Positions 19,753-28,617 of a DNA stretch of 50,372 nucleotides are shown piece by piece. The position numbers and the translations under genes were made by a program. The first letter of the stretch is position 1, and each line of letters begins with the position of its first letter. Below the pieces are notes generated by a model. The model was not told the DNA's origin, made no database searches, and saw nothing but the letters and a program-made list of their open reading frames with translations. Origin of the DNA: Sphingomonas sp. Leaf10 (GTDB lineage Bacteria; Pseudomonadota; Alphaproteobacteria; Sphingomonadales; Sphingomonadaceae); assembly GCF_001421245.1 (NCBI RefSeq), contig NZ_LMKE01000014.1, positions 17,379 through 67,750 of the forward strand, written 5' to 3'.

Positions 19753-21140
19753 ACGCTCCGACCATCCTGACCGACGTTTCCCGCCGCGCCTTCCTGCAAC
19801 GCTCGTCCCTGTTCGGGGTGGCCGGGGTAGCCGCCCCGTTCGTCACGAGCCTCGGCGCGATCGGCGAGGCGGCGGCGGCGACCGCCAGCGATTACAAGGC
19901 GCTGGTCTGCATCTTCCTGTCGGGCGGCAACGACCATTACAACACGCTGGTCCCCTATGACCCGACCAGCCATGCCAAATACGCGTCGCTGCGCAGCTCG
20001 CTCGCCTTTTCGCGCGAGGCGTTGGCGCCGACCGTGCTGCTGCCGACCGCCGATATGGGCGGGCGCGCCTATGCGCTCGCCCCGGCGATGGCGCCGCTCA
20101 GCCCGCTGTTCGATGCCGGACGGCTGGCGGTGGCGATGAACGTCGGCACGCTGATCCAGCCGACGACCAAGGCGCAGTATCAGAACAAGTCGGTGCGCCT
20201 GCCGCCGAAACTGTTCAGCCATAACGACCAGCAAAGCTTTTTCCAGGCATCCAGCCCCGAAGGCGCCGGGTCGGGTTGGGGTGGACGGATCGGCGATCTG
20301 TATCAGTCTGGCAACGGCACGGCGGCGATGACCTGCATCAACGCGTCGGGCAACGCCGTCTTCCTGTCGGGGCGCAATGCGATCCAATATAATGTCGGCA
20401 CCGGCGGCCCGGTGCCGCTGCTGCGAAACGCAACCTCGCTCTACGGGTCGAGCGTTGCGGCTCAGACGCTGCGCCAGATGATGACCGAGACCAATCCGCA
20501 TATGTTCGGCACCGAATATGCGCGGATCAACAAGCGGGCGATGGATACGCAGGCGCAGCTGGCCAACAGCCTGGCGGGCGTGCCCGAATCGAACTTCTCG
20601 CTCTTCCCCGAAGACAACGGGCTGGCCGATCAGCTGCGGATGGTTGCGCGGATGATCGCGATCTCTGGCGATTTGGGCACCAAGCGGCAGGTGTTCTTCG
20701 TATCGATGGGCGGGTTCGACCTGCACGACAATCTGGCGGGGAATCAGCCACGGCTGTTGACCCTGTTGTCGGAAGCGATGCGCGCGTTCCACGACACGAC
20801 GGTGGCGCTGGGCGTGGCGGACAAGGTGACGACCTTTACCGGTTCGGATTTCGGGCGGACGCTGCCGTCGAACGGCAATGGCTGCGACCATGGCTGGGGA
20901 TCGATGCACTTCGTGATGGGCGGCGCGGTCAACGGCAAGCGACTGTACGGCACCGCGCCGCTGGTCGGCAGCGGCACCCCCGACGATGTGGGTCAGGGGC
21001 GGCTGATCCCGACCATGTCGGTCGATCAATATGCCTCGACGCTGGCGCGCTGGTTCGGCGTGTCGGACGGCGACATGTCGACGGTGCTGCCCAATATCGG
21101 CAATTACGACAAGTCGAGCTGGGGACAGGGGTTCGTCTGA
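19749..21140 (+). CDS. DUF1501 family Tat-exported protein
   Basis: Partner of the DUF1800 protein; function unknown. The 463-residue protein has a good twin-arginine signal (SRRAFLQRSSLFGVAG, residues 11-26; probable cleavage after about 43 in GEAAAA), so it is exported folded, perhaps with a metal. DUF1501 proteins are related in fold to the alkaline phosphatase/sulfatase superfamily. Candidate ligand segments are CIFLSGGNDHYNTLVP (about 56-71), FFVSMGGFDLHDN (about 317-329), TFTGSDFGRT (about 365-374) and CDHGWGSMHFVMGG (about 381-394). Its ATG overlaps the DUF1800 stop, so the two are translationally coupled. A TonB-dependent receptor gene lies about 190 bp downstream. Confidence 0.88.
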   Translation: MNAPTILTDVSRRAFLQRSSLFGVAGVAAPFVTSLGAIGEAAAATASDYKALVCIFLSGGNDHYNTLVPYDPTSHAKYASLRSSLAFSREALAPTVLLPTADMGGRAYALAPAMAPLSPLFDAGRLAVAMNVGTLIQPTTKAQYQNKSVRLPPKLFSHNDQQSFFQASSPEGAGSGWGGRIGDLYQSGNGTAAMTCINASGNAVFLSGRNAIQYNVGTGGPVPLLRNATSLYGSSVAAQTLRQMMTETNPHMFGTEYARINKRAMDTQAQLANSLAGVPESNFSLFPEDNGLADQLRMVARMIAISGDLGTKRQVFFVSMGGFDLHDNLAGNQPRLLTLLSEAMRAFHDTTVALGVADKVTTFTGSDFGRTLPSNGNGCDHGWGSMHFVMGGAVNGKRLYGTAPLVGSGTPDDVGQGRLIPTMSVDQYASTLARWFGVSDGDMSTVLPNIGNYDKSSWGQGFV

Positions 21141-21328
21141 ACCGGTGTGCGGAACCGCACGCCCGTCGCATATTGCATACGACTGTCATCTAATTGCCAT
21201 AAGTCGGCCCTAGCGCGCCCGCCGGGGGTGGTCCGCCCTGCCGTACAGATATTCAGTCACGCGGGGTTCGGGGGAATCACGCGCGGCGGTACGGCAGCGG
21301 ATCCACCCGTCACAGGGAAGGAACCGAC

Positions 21329-23620
21329 ATGCATACCCGTCTGCCGCTGCTTGCCAGCGCCGCACTGATCGCGCTCGCCACGCCGGCATTCGCACAGACC
21401 GCCCCGGCACCTGCCGAACCCGCGACCGAGGCCGGACTGGACGATATCGTCGTCACCGCCGAACGGCGCGAGGAACGATTGCAGGACACACCGCTGTCGG
21501 TCGGCGTCGCGACCGGCGACGACCTGCGCCAGTTCCAGTCGGGTGGCGAGGACACGCTGCTCTCGCTGTCGGGCCGTATCCCCGGCCTGTATGCCGAAAC
21601 GACCACCGGCCGCATCTTTCCGCGCTTCTACATTCGCGGTCTCGGCAATATCGACTTCTATCTCGGCGCGTCGCAGCCGGTGACGGTCATCCAGGACGAC
21701 GTGATCCTCGAACATGTCGTGCTGAAGTCGAACCCGGTGTTCGACGTGGCGCAGGTCGAGGTGCTGCGCGGGCCGCAGGGGTCGCTGTTCGGCCGCAACA
21801 CCACCGCTGGCATCATCAAGTTCGACACGATCCGCCCGTCGGCCACCTTCCAGAGCCGGGCACAGGCATCCTACGGCACCTATAACAGCGCCAGCTTCGA
21901 TGCCGGCGTCGGCGGGCCGATCGCCGACGGGCTGATGGTCCGCGTATCGGCGCTGGTCCAGCACCGCGACGACTGGGTCGACAACACCTATGCCGGGTTC
22001 AGCGCCGACGGAACGCAGACGCCCAAGAAGGACGCGATGGGCGGCTTCGACGACCGGAACCTGCGCGTGCAGGTCCGCGCGCAGCCGACCGACGCGGTGA
22101 CCATCGACCTGTCGGGCCATGCCCGCTGGTACGAAGGCACCTCGACCATCTTCCACCGCGCCGCGTTGAAGCGCGGGTCGAACGACGTGTCGGCCGAACC
22201 GCGCGACCGCATCGCCCTCGACGAAGGACACAACAACCCGCAGGCGTACGACACCCATGGCGCGTCGGCGCGGATGGCGTTCGACTTCGGGCCGGTAACG
22301 CTCAGCTCGATCACCGCCTATGAAACGACCACCGGGTCGAGCCGGGGCGACACCGATGGCGGCGCCGCCGCGCTGTTCCCGGTGAACGGCGCTCCCAATG
22401 GCTTCGGCCAGAGCCGCGGCAATATCCGCGACCTCGACCAATGGTCGCAGGAAATCCGCCTCGCCTCGACCGGCACCGGCCCGTTCGGCTTCCAGGTCGG
22501 CGGCTTCTATTTCGACAATCGCGACGTCACCGAATTCTATCAGCGCGGCTTTTTCCTGACGACGGCGGCGCGCAACCCGAACAACTGGGTGCGGCTGCGC
22601 GACGTCAACACGTCGTGGGCGGCGTTCGGACAGGCGCATTACGACTTTACCGACCGCCTGACGCTGACCGCCGGCGCGCGCATCACCGAGGATACCAAGC
22701 GCACCCGGTTGGTGAAGACCGCCAACACCGCCGCCAACGTCGTCACCTATCGCGGGCGCACCGATGTCCGCCTGTCGTCGACCGAGCCGAGCTGGGACGT
22801 CAGCCTGCTGTACAAGGCGAGCGACGAATTCAGCCTGTATTCGCGCGTCGCCCGCGGGTTCCGGGGGCCGACGATCCAGGGGCGCTCGGCGGTGTTCAAC
22901 GCCGACTTCACCACCGCCGATTCGGAAACGATCCTGTCGTTCGAAACGGGGTTCAAGAGCAGCCTGCTCGACAACACGCTGCGGCTGAACGCCACGGTGT
23001 TCGGCTACCGCGTCAAGGATATCCAGCTTAACGGCAATGATTCGAACGGCAACGGCGTGCTGTTCAATGCCGACAAGGCGCAGGCGTACGGCGTCGAGGC
23101 GGAACTGGACTGGAAGCCGGTGCCGCAGCTGACGCTGGGTCTGGGCGGCAGCTGGCTGCATTCGGCGATCCGCGACAAGCGCGTCTTTGCACAGGTCTGC
23201 GCGCTGAACGGTCAGGTGGTGTGCACCGTCGGGAACCCGACGATCCGAGTCGGTGCCAACACCTTCGCCCAGATCGACGGCGAACCGTTGCCCAACGCGC
23301 CCGAATATACGCTCGACCTGACCGCGCGCTGGGACCAGCCGCTGAACGACGGCAGCCGGGTATTCGTCGCCACCGACTGGAATTTGCAGGGCTACACGCA
23401 ATTTACCCTGTACCGCGCGCGCGAGTTCACCGCGAACGGCAATTTCGAAGGTGGGTTGAAGGTCGGCTACGCCCCGCCGTCGGACGCATGGGAATTGTCG
23501 GTGTTCGCGCGCAACATCACGAACGAGAAGAACCTGAAGGGCGTGATCGAGAATTACATGGCCGCCGTGTTCAACGATCCGCGGATCATCGGCGTTTCGC
23601 TGTCGGGCAAGTTCCGGTAA
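21329..23620 (+). CDS. TonB-dependent outer-membrane receptor
   Basis: Outer-membrane active importer powered by TonB; probably takes up a siderophore, vitamin or glycan fragment. The 763-residue protein has a signal peptide (1-22, ending PAFAQ) and a plug domain beginning DDIVVTAERREERLQDTP, with RIPGLY, FYIRGLGN and VEVLRGPQGSLFGRNTTAG in order to about residue 160. A 22-strand beta-barrel follows and ends in SLSGKFR, the usual terminal strand. There is no N-terminal STN signalling domain and no adjacent FecI/FecR genes. GGGAAGGA lies just before the ATG. It follows the DUF1800/DUF1501 pair on the same strand; functional linkage is inferred. Confidence 0.93.
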   Translation: MHTRLPLLASAALIALATPAFAQTAPAPAEPATEAGLDDIVVTAERREERLQDTPLSVGVATGDDLRQFQSGGEDTLLSLSGRIPGLYAETTTGRIFPRFYIRGLGNIDFYLGASQPVTVIQDDVILEHVVLKSNPVFDVAQVEVLRGPQGSLFGRNTTAGIIKFDTIRPSATFQSRAQASYGTYNSASFDAGVGGPIADGLMVRVSALVQHRDDWVDNTYAGFSADGTQTPKKDAMGGFDDRNLRVQVRAQPTDAVTIDLSGHARWYEGTSTIFHRAALKRGSNDVSAEPRDRIALDEGHNNPQAYDTHGASARMAFDFGPVTLSSITAYETTTGSSRGDTDGGAAALFPVNGAPNGFGQSRGNIRDLDQWSQEIRLASTGTGPFGFQVGGFYFDNRDVTEFYQRGFFLTTAARNPNNWVRLRDVNTSWAAFGQAHYDFTDRLTLTAGARITEDTKRTRLVKTANTAANVVTYRGRTDVRLSSTEPSWDVSLLYKASDEFSLYSRVARGFRGPTIQGRSAVFNADFTTADSETILSFETGFKSSLLDNTLRLNATVFGYRVKDIQLNGNDSNGNGVLFNADKAQAYGVEAELDWKPVPQLTLGLGGSWLHSAIRDKRVFAQVCALNGQVVCTVGNPTIRVGANTFAQIDGEPLPNAPEYTLDLTARWDQPLNDGSRVFVATDWNLQGYTQFTLYRAREFTANGNFEGGLKVGYAPPSDAWELSVFARNITNEKNLKGVIENYMAAVFNDPRIIGVSLSGKFR

Positions 23621-23632
23621 GCGGCGGACCGC

Positions 23633-23675
23633 CCCCCTGTCCGTCGTTCCGGCGCAGGCCGGAATGGACAGGGGG
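23633..23675. repeat. REP-like hairpin after the receptor gene
   Basis: A 10-bp outer stem (CCCCCTGTCC with GGACAGGGGG) encloses TTCCGGC-GCAG-GCCGGAA. It lies 12 bp after the receptor stop and could help stop transcription, but there is no U-tract. The core resembles the TTCCCGCGAAGGCGGGAA element at 38412-38506 in design. Confidence 0.6.
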
Positions 23676-23785
23676 CCGGTCGCGTCCGCTTCAAGAACAT
23701 TGAACCCGATGGATCCCGGCCTATTCGGGGACGGCCCCCCGTGCACGTCGACGGCCCTTACCTGTCAACGTGTACGGGACCCCGC

Positions 23786-24073
23786 CTACTCCACCAGCGC
23801 GTCGATCGCCTGTGCCATGTCGATATCACGGTCCGACAGCCCGCCCGCGTCATGCGTGGTCAGCAGAATGTCGACGCGGTTATAGACGTTCGACCATTCG
23901 GGATGGTGATCGGCCTTCTCCGCCAGCAACGCCACCTGCGTCATGAACGCGAACGCCTGCGAAAAATTGTCGAAGGTGAAGCTGCGGACGATCGCATCGC
24001 GCCCCGCATCATGGTCCCAGTCGGGCAGGCCGTCCAGCGCGTCGGCGCGTTCGGCTTGGCTCAGCGGTTCCAT
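23786..24073 (-). CDS. phhB: Pterin-4a-carbinolamine dehydratase
   Basis: Dehydrates 4a-hydroxytetrahydrobiopterin to recycle the cofactor of phenylalanine hydroxylase; also known as DCoH. The 95-residue protein has the family core: [17 protein letters not shown] (about 31-47), then [21 protein letters not shown] (about 54-74, read in two parts) with the catalytic His pair and His, and [14 protein letters not shown] near the end. The ATG at 24073 gives the usual family length; longer in-frame sequence overlaps the divergent zincin gene. No phenylalanine hydroxylase gene is in the window. It stands alone, divergent from the metallopeptidase with 45 bp between. Confidence 0.93.
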   Translation of the reverse strand: MEPLSQAERADALDGLPDWDHDAGRDAIVRSFTFDNFSQAFAFMTQVALLAEKADHHPEWSNVYNRVDILLTTHDAGGLSDRDIDMAQAIDALVE

Positions 24074-24118
24074 CGTCCCTCCCTTGTCTCCTGATGGCGA
24101 ACGCCTATTGCTTGGGCC

Positions 24119-24514
24119 ATGTCCGATCAAGCGCGAACCGCCCCGAGTGCCGCCGAGATGGAAGCGTTGGCGCGCGCGGCGCTTGCCCGCATTCTCGAAC
24201 CGTTCGCCGGCCACCTATCGGACATCGTCCTGCTGGTCGAAGAGTTTGCCGACGACGAAACGCTGGCAGCGATGGAGATGGAGCCGTACGAGCTGACCGG
24301 CCTGTATCATGGCAGCCCGATCGGTGAGAAATCGATGTTCGACGGGATGCGCCTGCCCGATCGCATCCATCTGTATCGCCAGCCCTTGCTCGCCGAATGG
24401 TGCGAGACCGGCGTCGATCTGGGCGACCTGATCCGGCATGTCGTGGTGCATGAGGTCGGCCATCATTTCGGCCTGTCCGATGATGACATGCGCGCGCTGG
24501 AAGACGCGGATTGA
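24119..24514 (+). CDS. Metallopeptidase-like zincin (HExxH)
   Basis: Small predicted zinc metalloprotease, 131 residues, of the acidic minimal-zincin type (metallopeptidase family, DUF1025-like). The active-site helix [17 protein letters not shown] (about 108-124) supplies two zinc His and the catalytic Glu; the Asp cluster after it may give the third ligand. The middle contains [10 protein letters not shown] and [10 protein letters not shown], features shared by that family. There is no signal peptide, so it is probably cytosolic. The stop overlaps the TTG start of ccmA, coupling it to the heme exporter genes. Substrate is unknown. Confidence 0.82.
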   Translation: MSDQARTAPSAAEMEALARAALARILEPFAGHLSDIVLLVEEFADDETLAAMEMEPYELTGLYHGSPIGEKSMFDGMRLPDRIHLYRQPLLAEWCETGVDLGDLIRHVVVHEVGHHFGLSDDDMRALEDAD

Positions 24515-25077
24515 GCCTGCTGACGTTCGATCGGGTCAGCGGCGCGCGGGGACAGCGGATGCTGTTCGCCGACCTGTCGTTCGATCTGGGGGCCGGCGCG
24601 GCGTTGCTGGTGCAGGGGCCGAACGGGGTCGGCAAATCGACGCTGGTGCGGATCGCCGCCGGTCTGTTGCCGCCGGCCGAAGGTAGCGTCGTGCGCGGCA
24701 GGGCGGTGGCGTTGTTGAGTGAAGCGGCAGCGCTCGACCCGCAACTACCGCTGGTGAAGGCGCTGGGCTTCTGGGCCGGGTTGGACGGCGCGCGCGGCCG
24801 GGTGGTGGCGGCGCTGGCGGCGATGGGGATCGATGCACTGGCGGAGGTGCCGGTGCGGATGCTGTCGACCGGGCAACGCCGCCGCGCCGCGATCGCGCGG
24901 GTGATCGCCGGTGGCGCGCCGCTGTGGCTGCTCGACGAGCCGGCCAACGGGCTGGATGCGGCATCGCTCGAACGGCTGGAAGCGGCGATCGCGGTGCATC
25001 GTCATGGGGGCGGAGCGGTCCTGGTCGCCAGTCATGTGCCGGTGGCGCTGCCGGGCGCGCGGGTGGTGACGCTATGA
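24511..25077 (+). CDS. ccmA: Cytochrome c biogenesis ATP-binding export protein CcmA
   Basis: ATPase of the CcmAB(CD) complex that releases heme-loaded CcmE during System I cytochrome c maturation. The 188-residue protein has Walker A GPNGVGKSTL (about 35-44), a Q/H-loop region, the ABC signature MLSTGQRRRAAIARV (about 116-130), Walker B LWLLDEPANGLD (about 137-148) and a switch His in SHVPV. The predicted start is TTG (24511), overlapping the upstream zincin stop; no ATG lies nearby in frame before Walker A. The stop overlaps the ccmB ATG. ccmC-ccmI are not in this window. Confidence 0.9.
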   Translation: MSLLTFDRVSGARGQRMLFADLSFDLGAGAALLVQGPNGVGKSTLVRIAAGLLPPAEGSVVRGRAVALLSEAAALDPQLPLVKALGFWAGLDGARGRVVAALAAMGIDALAEVPVRMLSTGQRRRAAIARVIAGGAPLWLLDEPANGLDAASLERLEAAIAVHRHGGGAVLVASHVPVALPGARVVTL

Positions 25078-25709
25078 CCCCGCTGATCGTCCGCGAATTG
25101 CGGATCGCGTGGAGCGGCGGCGGGTTGCTGTTGCCGGTTGCCTTCTTCCTGCTGGTGGCGACGCTGTTTCCCTTCGCGATCGGCCCGGATGCGGTGCTGC
25201 TCGCCCGGATCGGCGGCGGGGTGGCATGGGCGGCGGCGCTGCTGGCGGCGCTGCTGCCGATCGAGCGGCTGGTCGCGCCCGATGTCGATAGCGGCGTGGT
25301 CGATCAACTGGTCGTGCGCGGGTGGAGCGACAGCGGCATCGCGCTGGCCAAGACGATCGGCCATTGGCTGGGCTTCGCGCCGGCGGTGATGCTGGCGGCG
25401 GGGCTGGCGGCGGCGTTGCTGGGGATCGATGCGCCCACGCTGCTGCTGCTGGAGGCGGGGTTGCTGATCGGGACGCCGGGGCTGGCGGCGCTGAGTGTCG
25501 CGACGGCGGCGCTGGTCGCGGGATTGCGCGGCGGCGGCGCGGTGGCGGGGCTGGTGATGCTGCCGCTGGCGTTACCGATCGTGATTTTCGGGGCCGGGGC
25601 GCTGGAGGGCGGCGTAGCGGCGATGAAGCTGCTGGCAGCGACCAGCCTGTTACTGTGTGCGGGCGGACCGGTGGTGGCAGGCGCGGCGATGCGGATCGGC
25701 CGGACCTGA
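25074..25709 (+). CDS. ccmB: Heme exporter protein CcmB
   Basis: Membrane subunit of the CcmAB ABC module. The 211-residue protein has six hydrophobic segments (about 15-35, 40-62, 98-120, 125-155, 160-182 and 185-205) and opens with RELRIAW, typical of the family. The DVDSGVVDQLVVRGWS loop (about 69-84) matches the conserved cytoplasmic loop. Its ATG overlaps the ccmA stop (ATGA). It is convergent with the methyltransferase gene 24 bp away, so no ccmC can follow it in this operon; the remaining System I genes must be elsewhere. Confidence 0.92.
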   Translation: MTPLIVRELRIAWSGGGLLLPVAFFLLVATLFPFAIGPDAVLLARIGGGVAWAAALLAALLPIERLVAPDVDSGVVDQLVVRGWSDSGIALAKTIGHWLGFAPAVMLAAGLAAALLGIDAPTLLLLEAGLLIGTPGLAALSVATAALVAGLRGGGAVAGLVMLPLALPIVIFGAGALEGGVAAMKLLAATSLLLCAGGPVVAGAAMRIGRT

Positions 25710-25733
25710 AATCCTTCCCGGCACGGGGAGAAT

Positions 25734-26603
25734 TTAGGAGTTGGTCCACCGCGCAAAGATCGCCGTCGGCAGCGTCAGCCCGCGCGTTTCCTCGCGCACG
25801 CCGAGTTCCCCGCATTCGACCCGCCCGCCCAGATCGCCGAGCGACTGCCGCAGCAATTCGCCGATCGCCAGCGCCGACATGCGCACCGCGTACACCGTGA
25901 GGAACAGGAACCGTGAATTGCCGTCGAGCAACTGCCGGCAATCGGCGATCATGCCCGAGAGATGCTCCTCCAGCTTCCACACCTCGCCATTCGGCCCGCG
26001 CCCCCATTTCGGCGGATCAAGGATGATGCCGTCATAGCGCCGTCCGCGCCGGACCTCGCGCGCGACGAATTTCGCCGCATCCTCGACCAGCCAGCGGACC
26101 GGCTTGTCGGTCATCTCCGACAGCGCGGCATTGGCGCGCGCCTGCTCGACCGATTTCTTCGACGCATCGACATGGACGACCCGCGCCCCCGCCGCCGCGA
26201 GCGCAAGGCTGCCGACGCCGGTATAGCCGAACAGGTTCAGGCATTCGGGATCGGTCGCGCCGTCCAGTCGCCCGCGCATCCAGTCCCAGACCGGCGCCAT
26301 GTCGGGAAAGAAACCCAGATGCCGGAACGGCGTGTTGCTCGCCGAAAAGCACACCTCGCGCCACGTCAGCGGCCAGTCGCGCGGGGGCTGTTTGAAGAAC
26401 TGCCAGCGCCCGCCGCCATCCTCGTCCGACCCCGGCACGAATTCGCCATGCGCGTCCCACTCGGCCAGCGCCGGCGCCCACATCGCCTGCGGCTCGGGCC
26501 GGATGAAGCGATACGGGCCATAGCGTTCGAGCTTGCGACCATGGCCGCAATCGATCAGCCCGTAATCGCCCCATGGTTCGCCAATAAGTGCGATCGGGTC
26601 CAT
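25734..26603 (-). CDS. Class I SAM-dependent methyltransferase (RlmI/RlmK-like core)
   Basis: Predicted nucleic-acid or protein methyltransferase, 289 residues from the ATG at 26603. The C-terminal two thirds is a Rossmann methyltransferase: LNLFGYTGVGSLALAAAGA (motif I, about 127-145), HVDASKKSVEQAR (motif II) and DGIILDPPKWGRG (motif IV, about 202-214), the last resembling the DPPxF/W motif of 23S rRNA m5C methyltransferases RlmI/RlmK. The N-terminal 110 residues lack a recognisable PUA domain. The ATG overlaps the thrC stop (TAATG), so it is co-translated with thrC. The target is not known. Confidence 0.8.
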   Translation of the reverse strand: MDPIALIGEPWGDYGLIDCGHGRKLERYGPYRFIRPEPQAMWAPALAEWDAHGEFVPGSDEDGGGRWQFFKQPPRDWPLTWREVCFSASNTPFRHLGFFPDMAPVWDWMRGRLDGATDPECLNLFGYTGVGSLALAAAGARVVHVDASKKSVEQARANAALSEMTDKPVRWLVEDAAKFVAREVRRGRRYDGIILDPPKWGRGPNGEVWKLEEHLSGMIADCRQLLDGNSRFLFLTVYAVRMSALAIGELLRQSLGDLGGRVECGELGVREETRGLTLPTAIFARWTNS

Positions 26604-27997
26604 TACGCGCGCGGCGTCGCCCGTTCGGCGATCCATTCCGTCACCGCCTCGAACGTCGCGGGCAAGGTGACATAGCGTTCCTCGCGATCGAACAGGTCGC
26701 CGACACGCGGCGGCAGCGGGGCGCGGGTGCCGATCGCGCGCTCGACCGCGTCGGGGAATTTGGCCGGATGGGCGGTGGCCAGCGTCACCATCGGCGCGTC
26801 GATGCCGCTGTCGAGTGCGGCGGCAAGGGCAATGGCGGTGTGCGGGTCGATGGTCTGCGCGGCATGGTCGCAGGCCCAGCGCATCGCCTGCGCCATGCGG
26901 TCGCCATCGACGCGCTCGCTCTGGAACAGCGCGCCCGCGCCCTGATGCTGCGCATTGGTCAGCCGCATCGCGCGGCTCGCTTCGAAGCCGCGCATCTGCT
27001 CGCCGAGCGCCACGCCATCCCGTCCGCCAAGGTCGTAGAGCAGGCGTTCGAAGTTCGAGCTGACCTGGATATCCATCGACGGGGTCGCGGTCGGCGTCAC
27101 CTGCGCGCTCGAATAATCGCCGTTGGTCAGCGCGCGGTGCAGGATGTCGTTGACGTTGGTCGCGACGATCAGCTTGGCGATCGGCAGCCCCATCTGCGCC
27201 GCGACGAAGCCGGCGAACACATCGCCGAAATTGCCGGTGGGGACCGAGAAGGCAATTGCCTTGTCCGGTCCGCCCAGCCGCACGGCGGCATAGAAATAAT
27301 AGACGACCTGCGCCATCAGGCGCGCCCAGTTGATCGAGTTCACCGCCGACAGGCGGAAGCGACCCGAAAACGCGGGGTCGTTGAACATCGCCTTCACCAG
27401 CGCCTGCGCGGTGTCGAAATCCCCTTCGATCGCAATGTTATGGACGTTGGGCGACAGCACGGTCGTCATCTGCCGCCGCTGCACGTCGGACACGCGGCCC
27501 GCCGGGTGCAGCATGAAGATGTCGATATGCTCGCGGCCCGCCACGGCGTCGATCGCCGCCGATCCGGTATCGCCGCTGGTCGCGCCGATGATCGTCAACC
27601 GTTCGGTCGTGCCGGTCAGGAAGCGTTCGAAGAACAGCCCGAGCAGTTGCAGCGCGACGTCCTTGAACGCCAGTGTCGGCCCGTGGAACAATTCGAGCAG
27701 CCACTGGTCGTGATCGATCTGCACCAGCGGCGTCACCGCCTTGTGGCTAAACCGGCCATAGGCGGTTTCGCACAGTTCCAGCAGTTCGGATTCGCTGAGC
27801 GCATCGCCGACGAACGGCGCCATAACCCTGGCGGCGGTCTCGGCATAGCTCAGCCCCGCCAGCGCGGCGATCTCCTCGCGGGTCAGCGTCGGCCATGCGT
27901 CGGGCAGATACAGGCCGCCATCGCTGGCCAAACCGGCCAGCGTCGCGCCGGCGAAGTCGAGATCGGGCGCACGGCCCCTGGTGCTGACATACCGCAT
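26603..27997 (-). CDS. thrC: Threonine synthase
   Basis: PLP enzyme converting O-phosphohomoserine to threonine, cytosolic. The 464-residue protein begins MRYVSTRGRAPDLDFAGA, the normal start of bacterial class I threonine synthases, which is why 27997 was chosen over a much longer in-frame extension through SURF1. The PLP Lys is in GPTLAFKDVALQ (about 104-115). TSGDTGSAAIDAV and the phosphate-binding PTGNFGDVFAGF near 250-261 are also present. It begins 11 bp after the SURF1 stop and overlaps the methyltransferase start, so it is read as part of the oxidase-assembly operon. Confidence 0.96.
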   Translation of the reverse strand: MRYVSTRGRAPDLDFAGATLAGLASDGGLYLPDAWPTLTREEIAALAGLSYAETAARVMAPFVGDALSESELLELCETAYGRFSHKAVTPLVQIDHDQWLLELFHGPTLAFKDVALQLLGLFFERFLTGTTERLTIIGATSGDTGSAAIDAVAGREHIDIFMLHPAGRVSDVQRRQMTTVLSPNVHNIAIEGDFDTAQALVKAMFNDPAFSGRFRLSAVNSINWARLMAQVVYYFYAAVRLGGPDKAIAFSVPTGNFGDVFAGFVAAQMGLPIAKLIVATNVNDILHRALTNGDYSSAQVTPTATPSMDIQVSSNFERLLYDLGGRDGVALGEQMRGFEASRAMRLTNAQHQGAGALFQSERVDGDRMAQAMRWACDHAAQTIDPHTAIALAAALDSGIDAPMVTLATAHPAKFPDAVERAIGTRAPLPPRVGDLFDREERYVTLPATFEAVTEWIAERATPRA

Positions 27998-28008
27998 GGG
28001 GTGTGCGG

Positions 28009-28617
28009 TTAGCGGCTGCGGCGGCGAAGTGCCAGCAAGTATGTGATGACCGCGGCCAAGGCGAAGGCGAACCACTGCACCGCGTAGGCGAGGTGGTTGT
28101 CGGGCAGGCTGGCGGGATCGGGGCGGTGGCTGGCGCGAAGGCCGGTGGCGGGGGTATCGGACACGATCATCGGTGCGGGCGGCGTGGCACGACCGGTCAG
28201 TCGGTCGAGCAGCGTCGGGCCACCGGGCGCCTGGCTGAGCGTGCCGGCGACGGGGCCGCCGGACCAGACCGGGCGCAGCTTCGGATTGGCAGCGACACCC
28301 ATGTCGACGCGGAACGGCTGGCCAGTCGGGCCGGTACACGCCGCGATGTGGCGATACCCCGAACTGCCATCGACCGCGCGGCCGGCACCCATCGTCCAAT
28401 CGCCGACCTGCGCGCAGATGGCGGTGACGCGCGCCAACAACAGGTCGTCGGTGATCCGTGCCGGCAGCGGTTGCGCCGGGCGATCGAGATTGGCGCGGGC
28501 ATGGGCGATCAGCATCGCCTTTTCCGCCCGGCGCTGCAATTGCCACACGCCCAACGCGACCATCGCCGCGACGGCGAGCAGCACGATCAGCGTCGGAAGA
28601 ATCGGCAGGCGTTTCAC
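28009..28617 (-). CDS. SURF1 family oxidase assembly protein
   Basis: Inner-membrane protein helping heme a insertion into subunit I. The 202-residue protein has an N-terminal helix (about 7-24, with VALGVWQLQRRAEK following, typical of the family) and a C-terminal helix (about 178-196, NHLAYAVQWFAFALAAVITYLL read in parts) flanking a periplasmic domain. The short length is usual for sphingomonad SURF1 proteins. Its ATG overlaps the DUF983 stop by 4 nt, and thrC begins 11 bp downstream. Confidence 0.93.
   Translation of the reverse strand: MKRLPILPTLIVLLAVAAMVALGVWQLQRRAEKAMLIAHARANLDRPAQPLPARITDDLLLARVTAICAQVGDWTMGAGRAVDGSSGYRHIAACTGPTGQPFRVDMGVAANPKLRPVWSGGPVAGTLSQAPGGPTLLDRLTGRATPPAPMIVSDTPATGLRASHRPDPASLPDNHLAYAVQWFAFALAAVITYLLALRRRSR

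Noticed and set aside
18450..20000. Alternative plus-strand frame inside the DUF1800 gene joined to the DUF1501 frame (896 residues)
   Set aside because: Only the part from 19749 is real; the upstream part is the +1 shadow of DUF1800, rich in Arg and lacking motifs.
21257..23746. 829-residue minus-strand ORF opposite the TonB receptor
   Set aside because: Shadow frame; the receptor on the plus strand has signal peptide, plug and terminal strand.
25710..25733. Possible terminator between ccmB and the methyltransferase gene
   Set aside because: The 24-bp convergent gap has only a weak CCCGG/CGGGG pairing and no U-tract.
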